From Mesorhizobium sp. LMG 17147 (GTDB lineage: Bacteria > Pseudomonadota > Alphaproteobacteria > Rhizobiales > Rhizobiaceae), in NCBI RefSeq assembly GCF_024297145.1, contig NZ_JANCTC010000026.1, forward strand, positions 1 through 60,889: 60,889 nucleotides of DNA. Reading direction: 5' to 3'. The notes beneath the pieces were generated by a model. The model was not told the origin of the DNA and did no database searches. It was given only the letters and a program-made list of their open reading frames with translations. Positions 47,073 to 55,117 of this stretch are shown piece after piece (the first letter of the stretch is position 1; every line of letters begins with the position of its first letter). Position numbers and translations under genes: made by a program.

Positions 47073-48506
47073 ATGACCTTCAAAGTCGCCATCATCGGCC
47101 GGCCTAACGTCGGCAAATCGACCCTTTTCAATCGGCTGGTGGGAAGGAAGCTGGCGCTTGTCGATGATACGCCCGGCGTCACCCGCGATCGACGCGTCCA
47201 TGCCGCAAAGCTCTACGATCTGCATTTCGACGTCATCGACACCGCCGGTTTCGAGGATGCGGCCGCCTCGACGCTGCCCGGCCGCATGCGCGCCCAGACG
47301 GAGATCGCCATCCGCGAGGCCGACCTGATCTTTTTCACGATCGACGCCAAGTCCGGGCTGATGCCCGACGACAAGACTTTCGCCGAGATCGTGCGCAAGT
47401 CCGGCAAGCCGGTTGTCGTCGTGGCCAACAAGGCCGAGGCGCGCGGCGCCCAAGGCGGCATGCTGGAGGCCTGGGAACTCGGCCTTGGCGAGCCGATCCC
47501 GGTCTCGGCCGAACATGGCCAGGGCCTGCCCGATTTGCGCGATGCGGTGATCGCCGCACTGGGCGAGGCGCGCGCCTTCGGCGAGGACGAAGAGGCCGGC
47601 GAGGAGGAGATCGCCGCCAGCGAGGTGCTGATCGGCGAAGACATCACCGACCCGGACGCCGAGCCGAGCTATGACGACACCAAGCCGATGCGCATCGCCG
47701 TCGTCGGCCGGCCCAACGCCGGCAAGTCGACGCTGATCAACGCGCTGATCGGCGAGGAGCGGCTGCTGACCGGCCCTGAGGCCGGCATCACTCGCGATTC
47801 CATCTCGGTCGACTGGGACTGGCATGGCCGCCGGCTAAAATTGTTCGATACCGCCGGTATGCGCCGCAAGGCCAGGATCCACGAAAAGCTCGAGGTGATG
47901 TCGGTGCAGGACGGCTTGCGCGCCATCCGCTTTGCTGAGATCGTCATCATCGTGCTCGATGCGACTATTCCCTTCGAGAAGCAGGATCTGCAGATCGCCG
48001 ATCTGATCATCCGCGAGGGCCGTGCCCCGGTAATCGCCTTCAACAAATGGGACCTTGTCGATCATCCCCAGGAGCTGCTGGCCGAGCTGCGCGAAAAAAC
48101 CGAGCGGCTTCTTCCCCAGGCGCGCGGCATGCAGGCGGTGCCGGTGTCAGCCGAGACCGGGCGCGGGCTCGACAAGCTGATGGATGCTGTCATCAGGACG
48201 CATCGAGTTTGGAACAGCCGTGTCTCAACCGGCAAGCTCAACCGCTGGCTGGAGGGCATCCTGGCGCATCATCCGCCACCCGCGGTTGCCGGACGCCGGC
48301 TGAAGATCAAATATGTCACGCAGGCCAAGACGCGGCCGCCGGGCTTCGTCGTCTCCTGCTCACGGCCGGACGCGATGCCGCAATCCTATGTCCGCTATCT
48401 TTCGAACAGCCTGCGCGAGGCTTTCGACATGCCTGGCGTGCCGATCCGCATCGCCTTGCGCACCTCGGACAACCCGTTCGCCAACAGGGCGAAGAAGCGC
48501 CGCTGA
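47073..48506 (+). CDS. der: Ribosome-assembly GTPase Der (EngA)
   Basis: The 477-residue protein has two consecutive GTPase domains, each with its own P-loop (GRPNVGKST near residue 10 and GRPNAGKST near 212), then NKAE / NKWD specificity motifs and a C-terminal KH-like domain (about 390-470). The double GTPase build is unique to Der, which assists 50S subunit assembly. The 3' end (48416-48482) has a degraded copy at 53801-53867. Confidence 0.97.
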   Translation: MTFKVAIIGRPNVGKSTLFNRLVGRKLALVDDTPGVTRDRRVHAAKLYDLHFDVIDTAGFEDAAASTLPGRMRAQTEIAIREADLIFFTIDAKSGLMPDDKTFAEIVRKSGKPVVVVANKAEARGAQGGMLEAWELGLGEPIPVSAEHGQGLPDLRDAVIAALGEARAFGEDEEAGEEEIAASEVLIGEDITDPDAEPSYDDTKPMRIAVVGRPNAGKSTLINALIGEERLLTGPEAGITRDSISVDWDWHGRRLKLFDTAGMRRKARIHEKLEVMSVQDGLRAIRFAEIVIIVLDATIPFEKQDLQIADLIIREGRAPVIAFNKWDLVDHPQELLAELREKTERLLPQARGMQAVPVSAETGRGLDKLMDAVIRTHRVWNSRVSTGKLNRWLEGILAHHPPPAVAGRRLKIKYVTQAKTRPPGFVVSCSRPDAMPQSYVRYLSNSLREAFDMPGVPIRIALRTSDNPFANRAKKRR

Positions 48507-48521
48507 GCGCCGCTGTCCCTA

Positions 48522-48649
48522 CAGGATGTCGCCAAGCCGTGCCGCTACCGGGTCGGGCTCGGCCTCCTTGCGATGCAGGAACAGTGCCATCTTGGGCAAG
48601 GCGGGCAGCCCGGCGATCTCCGGCGCGTCATCGCCCTGAGGGTGGCCGG
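48522..48649 (-). pseudogene. Fragment of a LysR-gene 3' end (duplicate of 54145-54271)
   Basis: This 128-bp stretch matches the C-terminal coding end of the LysR gene at 54079-54996 with about nine bases in ten identical. It encodes AGLPALPKMALFLHRKEAE and DPVAARLGDIL on the minus strand. It has no start or promoter and is cut at both ends. It marks the left edge of the inserted block. Confidence 0.85.
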
Positions 48650-48673
48650 CGCGAGTGGGGGCAGCCTCTGCAC

Positions 48674-49429
48674 CTAATGGGCAGTGTAGGCTCCGTCCAC
48701 CAGATGGTAGCTGCCAGTGATAAAGCTGGCCTGGTCGGACAAGAGGAAGCATACAAGAGCCGCTACCTCTTCCGGTTTCCCGCGCCTGCCCATCGGCTGA
48801 AGACCTGCCATGCGCCGGCTGGCTAATGCCTCCATTTGCTCCGATAAAAGAGGCGTTTCGATCCAGCCGGGGCCGACGACATTGATCCGGATGCCCATCC
48901 TCGCATATTCAATCGCCGCAACCTTGGTTAATCCAACGACCCCGTGTTTCGCTGCAGTGTAAGCGGACGCAGTTGGCAAGCCGACGGAACCGAGAACGGA
49001 GGACATGTTCACGATGGCGCCTCCGCCTCGATCCAGCATCGCGGCGATTTCGTACTTCATGCTGTAGAAAACGCCATTTAGATTGACGTTTATCAGCTTG
49101 TGCCAGTTGTCGAGCGGATAGTCTGCCGTGGCTTTTCGAATGCCGTCGATACCTGCATTGTTTACCGCCATATCCAGTCCGCCGCATTTCTGGACAGTGA
49201 ACTCGATCAGCCTTTCCACGGCTGCCGCATCCGTGACATCTACCGCAAAGTCGTAGGCCCTGCCGCCTTGCGAGCTTATTTCGGCGGCTCTGCAGTGCGC
49301 GGCCTCGGCATCAAGGTCGGCGACAACAATCTCGGCTCCTTCTTGCGCGAGTTGCCGTGAAACAGCCGCCCCTATTCCGGAGCCTGCGCCGGTCACAATC
49401 GCGACTTTACCATGGAAGTCAGGCTTCAT
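48674..49429 (-). CDS. SDR-family oxidoreductase
   Basis: The 251-residue classical SDR has TGAGSGIGAAVS near residue 13, NNAGIDG, Ser in NMSSVLG, and YTAAK as Tyr/Lys. All catalytic residues are present. The substrate is not evident; the sequence groups with glucose/ribitol dehydrogenase-type SDRs. It lies between the LysR fragment and the L,D-transpeptidase, within the inserted block, and is transcribed alone on the minus strand. Confidence 0.85.
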   Translation of the reverse strand: MKPDFHGKVAIVTGAGSGIGAAVSRQLAQEGAEIVVADLDAEAAHCRAAEISSQGGRAYDFAVDVTDAAAVERLIEFTVQKCGGLDMAVNNAGIDGIRKATADYPLDNWHKLINVNLNGVFYSMKYEIAAMLDRGGGAIVNMSSVLGSVGLPTASAYTAAKHGVVGLTKVAAIEYARMGIRINVVGPGWIETPLLSEQMEALASRRMAGLQPMGRRGKPEEVAALVCFLLSDQASFITGSYHLVDGAYTAH

Positions 49430-49617
49430 CGTCTCTGTCCTATGCCAATTTTGACATAACCGAACAGAGGCAGACTGTTATCGCAAGAAGTTTCGCTCCA
49501 ATTCGCTTGTCAATCCTGTGAATTCATTTTGCCACCACACAGCGAGACTTGGCGCGCAGGCCTTGGAATGGTAGAGACGAGGGCGGCGGTAGATGACCAG
49601 TTTCCTAGCAGGTACAA

Positions 49618-50190
49618 ATGGAAGAACACCACATTGCGCGCCGGGGGCTCGTGCTGGGTAGTCTGGCTCTGATGGTCTCCGGATGTACGTCGATTTCATC
49701 CGCGTTCGGACCAAGGCTTGGCCTGAATCCTCGTTACCGACGGCAGCATGTGCGGTACGACGGAAACGAGCCGGCCGGAACGATCGTCGTCGATACTTCG
49801 CAACGTTTTCTCTATGCCGTCGAGACGGACGGGTGGGCGACGCGCTACGGCGTCGGCGTCGGCGAGCAGGGACTTTCGTTCAAGGGTACAGCGACCGTCG
49901 GCCGAAAGGCGGACTGGCCGTCGTGGACACCCACCGCCAGCATGATGAAGCGCAAGCCGCGCCTAGTGAAGTATGCAGGGGGGGTCCCTGGCGGACTAAA
50001 CAACCCGCTTGGTGCGCGTGCCCTTTATCTCTATCAAGACGGGCGCGACACCCACTTCCGGATACATGGTACAAACGAGCCATGGACGATAGGCACAGCG
50101 GTATCGAACGGGTGCATCCGTATGATAAATGACGACGTCATTGACCTCTACGACCGTACTCCTTTGGGCACGACGGTGGTGGTTGTTTGA
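49618..50190 (+). CDS. L,D-transpeptidase lipoprotein (YkuD)
   Basis: The 190-residue protein starts with a lipoprotein signal (LGSLALMVSGC, lipobox cysteine near residue 23) and a YkuD domain with the catalytic set HGTN (His 150) and SNGCIRM (Cys 166). The domain is almost the whole mature protein, with no LysM or peptidoglycan-binding module. It would form 3-3 peptidoglycan cross-links or attach lipoproteins to the wall. It is the first plus-strand gene of the inserted block. Confidence 0.9.
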   Translation: MEEHHIARRGLVLGSLALMVSGCTSISSAFGPRLGLNPRYRRQHVRYDGNEPAGTIVVDTSQRFLYAVETDGWATRYGVGVGEQGLSFKGTATVGRKADWPSWTPTASMMKRKPRLVKYAGGVPGGLNNPLGARALYLYQDGRDTHFRIHGTNEPWTIGTAVSNGCIRMINDDVIDLYDRTPLGTTVVVV

Positions 50191-50389
50191 TGGTGGGCAG
50201 GCCTGATCTCCGTTGGATGGTGAACCCTGCCAGCACGTCACCGCAAAGGTGCCGCCGGCAACTGGATGCCAACTGTGTCATTTCTGCACTAGGCGTTGGT
50301 GTAGATCGCAGCTAACTTGGTGGGGCTGCATATCGTTTTAGTTGTGGCGATTCTATAGGCTATTCCGCCCCCGGGGAAAGGATTGCTTG

Positions 50390-50524
50390 ATGAACAGGAT
50401 ATTGGTTGCAATGGTTGCTGTGCTCGCCGTTGCCAGCCTGAGCGGCTGCGCGAACGACTGGATCGGCAAAGGAAAGGGTAAGGCTCCGGCACCCGCTCCG
50501 GTAGAGGAACCAGTGATTAAGTAA
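50390..50524 (+). CDS. Small lipoprotein, lysine/proline-rich
   Basis: The 44-residue product has a lipoprotein signal MNRILVAMVAVLAVASLSGC with the lipobox LSGC and a 24-residue mature tail rich in Gly, Lys and Pro (GKGKGKAPAPAPVEE). ATG 50390 follows AAAGGA. A perfect 13-bp hairpin starts ten bases after the stop. It is too short for a domain call. The basic, proline-rich tail suggests a wall or membrane-facing role. Confidence 0.7.
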   Translation: MNRILVAMVAVLAVASLSGCANDWIGKGKGKAPAPAPVEEPVIK

Positions 50525-50534
50525 GGACCGGCTT

Positions 50535-50568
50535 GTATGGGGAAGGGGTGCCAAGCCCTTCCCCATAC
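50535..50568 (+). terminator. Hairpin after the small lipoprotein gene
   Basis: GTATGGGGAAGGG and its exact inverse (13-bp stem, 8-base loop) follow the stop by 10 bases. No long T-run follows, so it is a probable terminator or mRNA-end stabiliser. Confidence 0.55.
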
Positions 50569-50660
50569 ATACGCAGCCGGGGCTTTGGCCGGCTTCATAG
50601 CGTACGGCGCGGTTGGCGGGCATAGGCCGTTATTAGGTCTGTGCATTGTGAAGTTCGGGA

Positions 50661-51245
50661 ATGGACGCGGCGATGACGCTTGTAAGTAGCCGTCTCTTGC
50701 TTGTGGCGTTGGTGGCCCTCCCGGCAGCGGCATGTCAGACGAAAGACCTGCCGCCCCAGCCGAATTTCGTATCTTATGCCGATGGCGGAGCTGCGCCTAA
50801 AAAAAACGACGAGCGGTACTTCATCGAGTTCCGCTCCCGCTACGCCCTAAGCTACGGCCACACCTACGCAGTTTTTGGGCGCCTGGACCGGGCCGGGAGA
50901 ATGATCGATCCCCAAGTCGCGGGCCTTCACCCGGCTTCGAACAGTGCGGTTCCCTATGTTCTGGGCCATATCGTGCCGGTGCCAGCCGAAACCGGGTGGA
51001 GCGACGGTGATCTGGAAGAACCATACAGATCCGCAAGCTGGCGAATCATATTGACCCGGGCCGAATACGACAAAGTCGTTGCCTACATCCGCAAGCTGCA
51101 GGCGAGCTCGCATGTCTGGCAGGCGACGGTCTTGAACTGCAACGGCTTCGTGGCGGACATCGCTCATTCCATGGGATATAAGACTCCCGCCATTCAGCTC
51201 CGGCCGCAACAATTCATAACCGAGCTTCGGGAGATGAATACATAA
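50661..51245 (+). CDS. Lipoprotein of unknown function
   Basis: The 194-residue protein has a lipoprotein signal (LLLVALVALPAAAC, cysteine near residue 25) and a mature domain of about 165 residues with conserved-looking features: HTYAVFGRLDRAGRMID, a Trp-rich segment, and LNCNGFVADIAHSMGY near residue 165, where a Cys-Asn pair could be functional. I do not recognise the family. ATG 50673 is a second possible start. Confidence 0.7.
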   Translation: MDAAMTLVSSRLLLVALVALPAAACQTKDLPPQPNFVSYADGGAAPKKNDERYFIEFRSRYALSYGHTYAVFGRLDRAGRMIDPQVAGLHPASNSAVPYVLGHIVPVPAETGWSDGDLEEPYRSASWRIILTRAEYDKVVAYIRKLQASSHVWQATVLNCNGFVADIAHSMGYKTPAIQLRPQQFITELREMNT

Positions 51246-51439
51246 CCAAGATTCGAGGGATGAATGGGACCGAATGCGATCGGTACTGCCCCTCCGGCTT
51301 TCGCGTGTGCGGACTAACTCGGAGAGGATCGCTGCGCCTGAAGGTAGGCCGGTGACGAAATCGAGGCGATGGGTGAAGTGGCCATACTCAGGGGCAGCTG
51401 CTACAGTCGCGATCGCAGAAAGGGCGCTGGTGACCTGAA

Positions 51440-52033
51440 GTGACCATTGCTTTAGCCTCACTTGGCGAGATCATATGGGTGATCGGCATCGTCGCTTGGT
51501 ACGTGATCCGGTATCCCTTCGAGCGCCGGGCAAGGCGCGTGCGAATAGTAGCTGGCGGCCGCTCAAGTTCCGACACCGTCGGGCTTGCATCGGCTCTACT
51601 TGGCCTGGCGATCCTGCCTGGCTTCTATGTCGCCACCGGCATCCCCGCAGCGGCTGATCATCCGGCCAGCGTGTGGTCGGTGGCGCTCGGAACCATCATC
51701 TTCTGCTCGGCGCTGTGGATTTTTCGCTTATCCCACAAGGAACTTGGCCGTAACTGGTCGATTACGCTCGAGATTCGCGAACGGCATGAACTGGTCAGCG
51801 CCGGGCCATACGCCTTGGTCCGTCACCCTATGTACACCTCTTTCCTGCTTATGGGGCTCGGCCAGCTCTTTCTGCTGCCGAACTGGGTTGCGGGCATATC
51901 GGGTTTGGTTGGTTTCGCAGTCCTTTTCCTGCTGAGAGTGGATAAGGAAGAGCGTATGATGCTGGAGAATTTAGGCTCGCAATACCGTGTCTATATGGAA
52001 AGGACCAAGCGAATATTCCCTTATCTTTATTAG
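51440..52033 (+). CDS. Isoprenylcysteine carboxyl methyltransferase-family membrane protein
   Basis: The 197-residue protein has four to five hydrophobic segments and the ICMT C-terminal motif: ELGRNWSITLEIRERHELV, then GPYALVRHPMYTSFLL (RHPxY, near residue 130) and a terminal E/R-rich stretch DKEERMMLENLGSQYRVY. The family transfers methyl groups from SAM to small lipophilic acids; in bacteria the acceptor is rarely known. GTG 51440 is the only start giving the first helix; no strong ribosome site is visible. It lies 10 bases before an acyltransferase gene, within the operon 51440-53710. Confidence 0.85.
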   Translation: MTIALASLGEIIWVIGIVAWYVIRYPFERRARRVRIVAGGRSSSDTVGLASALLGLAILPGFYVATGIPAAADHPASVWSVALGTIIFCSALWIFRLSHKELGRNWSITLEIRERHELVSAGPYALVRHPMYTSFLLMGLGQLFLLPNWVAGISGLVGFAVLFLLRVDKEERMMLENLGSQYRVYMERTKRIFPYLY

Positions 52034-52043
52034 AGGTCGTTTT

Positions 52044-52823
52044 ATGCGAGGCCGAGCCCTCAAGCTTTCCGCGCCCCGGCGCCTTGTTGGCGACCTGATG
52101 AGGTTTTCGATCGGCGTGCCACGGGTCGCGGTGCAGCGTCAGATGAACCTCGGCCCACTCGTAAGGGCTAGAATGGCGCAGCAGACCAGGCCCTCGTGGA
52201 CCGCGATCTTCCTGAAGGGATATGCGCTTCTCGCCCTAGAGATACCGGAGCTGCGGCGCGCCTATGTCAAGTTGCCCTGGCCGCAGCTTTACGAGTATCC
52301 GGCAAGCGTAGCCTCGATTGCCCACGAGCGCGAATATGATGGCGAGCCGGCCGTTCTGCTGAGCTGCATCAAGCGCCCGGAGCGCTACTCCATCACGGAA
52401 CTTGAGCGATCCATCCACGCGGCTCGATCACGGCCGATCCTGGAGGTCCCGGAGTTCCGGCGTGCCTTGCGCATGGCAGGTGCGCCCGCGCCAGTCAGGT
52501 GGCTGCTTATGTGGTTAGGGTTGAACATCGCCCGGCAAAGGTCAAATTACTTCGGTACCTTCCAACTGTCCGTCTATTCTGGTCTCGGTGCGGAATCACT
52601 CAACCCGCTGACACCATTGACCACGCTTCTCAACTACGGTCCGATCGGCAAAGACGGATCGGTGAATGTCCGCATCCACTACGATCACCGGGTCATGGAT
52701 GGAGCGAACGTCGCACGAGCACTGGAGAGATTCGAAAAGATTCTGAACGGCACTGTCGCCAATGAAGTGGTGCTGCTCGGTCAAGGTGTTTCCGCTCCTG
52801 CAAGACAGAGGAACGCGACGTGA
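52044..52823 (+). CDS. Stand-alone 2-oxoacid-dehydrogenase-type (E2) acyltransferase domain
   Basis: The 259-residue protein resembles the catalytic domain of E2 chains, with the active-site motif HxxxDG (His 215, Asp 219, in YDHRVMDGA). It lacks lipoyl and E1-binding domains, so it cannot take part in a normal complex and instead probably moves acyl groups from CoA or a carrier to a small acceptor. ATG 52044 after TAGAGG is chosen over the longer upstream frame that overlaps the methyltransferase. The stop overlaps the next gene by 4 bases. It is unusual to see this domain in a methyltransferase/SDR operon. Confidence 0.8.
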   Translation: MRGRALKLSAPRRLVGDLMRFSIGVPRVAVQRQMNLGPLVRARMAQQTRPSWTAIFLKGYALLALEIPELRRAYVKLPWPQLYEYPASVASIAHEREYDGEPAVLLSCIKRPERYSITELERSIHAARSRPILEVPEFRRALRMAGAPAPVRWLLMWLGLNIARQRSNYFGTFQLSVYSGLGAESLNPLTPLTTLLNYGPIGKDGSVNVRIHYDHRVMDGANVARALERFEKILNGTVANEVVLLGQGVSAPARQRNAT

Positions 52824-53710
52824 TTTCGCACGGTGAATTCCGGCCAGCTATCGTCGTGATTGGCGGCTCGGGTGGAATTGGCCGGGCGATCGCGAGCGTC
52901 GCTGCAAGGGAGCGCGGTGCGGTTGTGCTGGTTGCCCGCTCGCCTGAGGGTTTGGCCGCCGCGGCGTCTGAGGTTAGGGAGGCCGGCGGCGAGGCATTCA
53001 CGCTCGAGTTGGATCTCGTGGCAGGCGATGCGCCAACGCGCCTGGAGGGCTTTCTGTCCGCACACGGCCTGGTCTGTGATGTCCTGGTCAACAGCGCCGG
53101 CTATGGCCTGCGGGGCGCGACGACGGCGCTGCCTATTGATGGTCAACTCGGCATCATCGATCTCAATATACATTCTCTCACAGAACTGACCCTTCATTTT
53201 CTCCCGGGAATGGTGGCACGCCGACGGGGCGGGGTGCTCAATCTCAGTTCCGTGGCCGGGTTCGTTCCCGGGCCTTATATGGCTCTGTACTTCGCTAGCA
53301 AAGCTTTCGTGCGCTTCTTCTCAGAGGCGCTTCACCAGGAATTGCGCCGAACCGGTGTGACGGTCACATGCGTTGCACCAGGCCCGGTGTCCACGGAGTT
53401 TCTCGCAAGATCAGGCGCCAATCAGACGGTGCTCTTCAACATCTTGCCCAAGGTGGATCCGAAGTATGTGGCCGAACAGGCGTGGCGAGCGTTCAAATCC
53501 GGTCGTCGCCTCGTCGTACCGGGAATCTCGGGCAAGTTGGCTGCCCTTGTGGCAGCGCTCCTGCCTTCCGCGGCGCTGCTGCCCCTGGTCGGCCGGCTGC
53601 AGCGCGGCGGCAATGATCAATGTCCTTGCGGTTCAGGTATGAAGTTCAAGAAATGCTGCGGTACCCGCCAGATTCAGCTACGCCGGGGCCCTCGGGGAAT
53701 TATCCCCTGA
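52820..53710 (+). CDS. SDR-family oxidoreductase with C-terminal SEC-C zinc motif
   Basis: The 296-residue protein is a classical SDR (GGSGGIGRAI near residue 14, NSAGYG, Ser in NLSSVAG, YFASK as Tyr/Lys), with membrane-near hydrophobic stretches around 235-255. The last 35 residues form a SEC-C-type zinc site, CPCGSGMKFKKCCG, as seen at the end of SecA and of some unrelated enzymes. A SEC-C tail on an SDR is uncommon. GTG 52820 overlaps the acyltransferase stop (GTGA), so the pair is translated together. Confidence 0.85.
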   Translation: MISHGEFRPAIVVIGGSGGIGRAIASVAARERGAVVLVARSPEGLAAAASEVREAGGEAFTLELDLVAGDAPTRLEGFLSAHGLVCDVLVNSAGYGLRGATTALPIDGQLGIIDLNIHSLTELTLHFLPGMVARRRGGVLNLSSVAGFVPGPYMALYFASKAFVRFFSEALHQELRRTGVTVTCVAPGPVSTEFLARSGANQTVLFNILPKVDPKYVAEQAWRAFKSGRRLVVPGISGKLAALVAALLPSAALLPLVGRLQRGGNDQCPCGSGMKFKKCCGTRQIQLRRGPRGIIP

Positions 53711-53800
53711 CCGGACCAGCACGTCACCGAAAAACCTCATTGAAACAAGAGACCGCTCGCCGATGACGGGCGTTAAGTAAGCATGTTGGTAGCATAGAGG

Positions 53801-53867
53801 CGAGGCTTTCGACATGCCCGGGCGCGCCGATCCGCATCGCTTGCGCACCTCGGACACCGGTTCGCCG
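53801..53867 (+). pseudogene. der: Fragment of the der 3' end (duplicate of 48416-48482)
   Basis: The 67 bases match the last coding stretch of der, including the part for FDMPGVPIRIALRTSDN, with several substitutions and a few single-base gaps. The fragment has no start, and the frame is broken. It lies before the complete LysR gene, so the ancestral der-LysR junction is present here in damaged form. Confidence 0.8.
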
Positions 53868-53946
53868 GCCGGGGGAGATTGGCCGTTCCCTCCGCTTTTA
53901 GCCAATCTCCGACGCCGAAAGACGGGTGGGACGGCGAAGCTGCTAA

Positions 53947-53979
53947 TCTCCCCCTCGAGCGGCCCTCGAGGGGGAGATA
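53947..53979. repeat. RIME-like palindrome
   Basis: ATCTCCCCCTCGAG and its exact inverse (14-bp stem, 5-base loop) lie within a longer mosaic (53870-54010) with the wording typical of rhizobial intergenic elements (GGGGGAGATATCCGGCAGG). It was inserted between the der fragment and the LysR stop. Confidence 0.75.
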
Positions 53980-54078
53980 TCCGGCAGGACAGAGGGGCGC
54001 GCGAGGGATCGCCAGCATTACTGCTTCTTCGACAGACTAAGTTATGGAGCGCCCTGCGGCCCTTTCGGCTCGTCTGCG

Positions 54079-54996
54079 CTAAGCCGCTTTCCTCAGACCA
54101 TCCGCGTCGCCACTTCCCGGCAACGCTTCGAGCGCCGCCTGCAGCAGGATGTCGCCAAGCCGCGCCGCTATCGGGTCGGGCTCGGCCTCCTTGCGATGCA
54201 GGAACAGCGCCATCTTGGGCAAGGCGGGAAGCCCGGCGATCTCCGGCGTCGTCGCCCTGACGCTGGCCGGCAGGCCGATATCGGTGCGGATCGTCAGTCC
54301 GAGCCCCGCGGCGACGGCTGCCCAGATGCCGCCAAGGCTCGGGCTGGAGAAGGCCATCCGCCATGCCAGGCCGGCGCGGTCCAGCGTCTCGGTCGCCACG
54401 CTGCGCAGCAGGCACGGCGCTTCGAGCGCCACCAGCGGCAACGGCTCGCCATCGCGCAGGCAGGTCTCGATCTGTTTTGCCGGGCCGATCCAGCGCATCT
54501 GGACGTCGGCGACATGCCGGCTGTAGGGCAGCGTCGCGCCATTGTGCCAGGCAAGCGCGATATCGAGGCTGCCCGAAATGATCCTTTCGGCAAGCTCATG
54601 GCTGCGTGCGATCCTGGCCTCGATCTTGACCTTGGGATGGGCGCGGGCGAAGCGCCCGAGCACCTCCGGCAGCACCGCCTCGCCGAAATCCTCCTGTAGC
54701 CCAAGCCGTACCCAACCCTCCAGCTCGACATCGTGGATGGCGGACGCGGCCTCGTCATTGAGCTCGATCAGCCGGCGCGCGTAGCCGAGCATGGTCTCGC
54801 CCGCGTCCGTCAGCGCCAGGCCACGCCCAGATTTGCGGAAGATCGGCGTCGCCGCCTGCTCCTCCAGCTTCTTTAATTGCGCACTGATTGCCGAGGTCGA
54901 GCGGCCGAGCCGGTCGGCGGCCTTGGCGAAGCTGCCCAGCTCCATGCCGGCAACGAAGCTGCGCAGAACGTCGAGATCGAATGTCACGCGTCGCAT
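54079..54996 (-). CDS. LysR-family regulator
   Basis: The 305-residue regulator has a LysR helix-turn-helix at residues 6-65 (VLRSFVAGMELGSFAKAADR, then STSAISAQLKKLEEQ) and a periplasmic-binding-type effector domain. It is divergent from the MFS gene at 55118, with a 121-bp gap that should hold both promoters. The 3' end is copied in part at 48522-48649. Confidence 0.88.
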   Translation of the reverse strand: MRRVTFDLDVLRSFVAGMELGSFAKAADRLGRSTSAISAQLKKLEEQAATPIFRKSGRGLALTDAGETMLGYARRLIELNDEAASAIHDVELEGWVRLGLQEDFGEAVLPEVLGRFARAHPKVKIEARIARSHELAERIISGSLDIALAWHNGATLPYSRHVADVQMRWIGPAKQIETCLRDGEPLPLVALEAPCLLRSVATETLDRAGLAWRMAFSSPSLGGIWAAVAAGLGLTIRTDIGLPASVRATTPEIAGLPALPKMALFLHRKEAEPDPIAARLGDILLQAALEALPGSGDADGLRKAA

Positions 54997-55117
54997 AGCA
55001 ATAATCCTGATATTTGGGACGTTAACTGAAAAACTTCCTGATATTCAGTACGAAGTTATGGCGGTAGAGACAGCGCGTCAAGAACCGAACGCAACCAGCC
55101 CATGCAGGAGCTGAACC

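Noticed and set aside
48047..48826. 259-codon ORF spanning the der end and the LysR fragment
   Set aside because: It is a shadow frame of der extended through the duplicated scrap, with no domain.
53678..54415. 245-codon minus-strand ORF over the der fragment, RIME and LysR end
   Set aside because: It crosses non-coding repeat DNA and reads the LysR end in a wrong frame.
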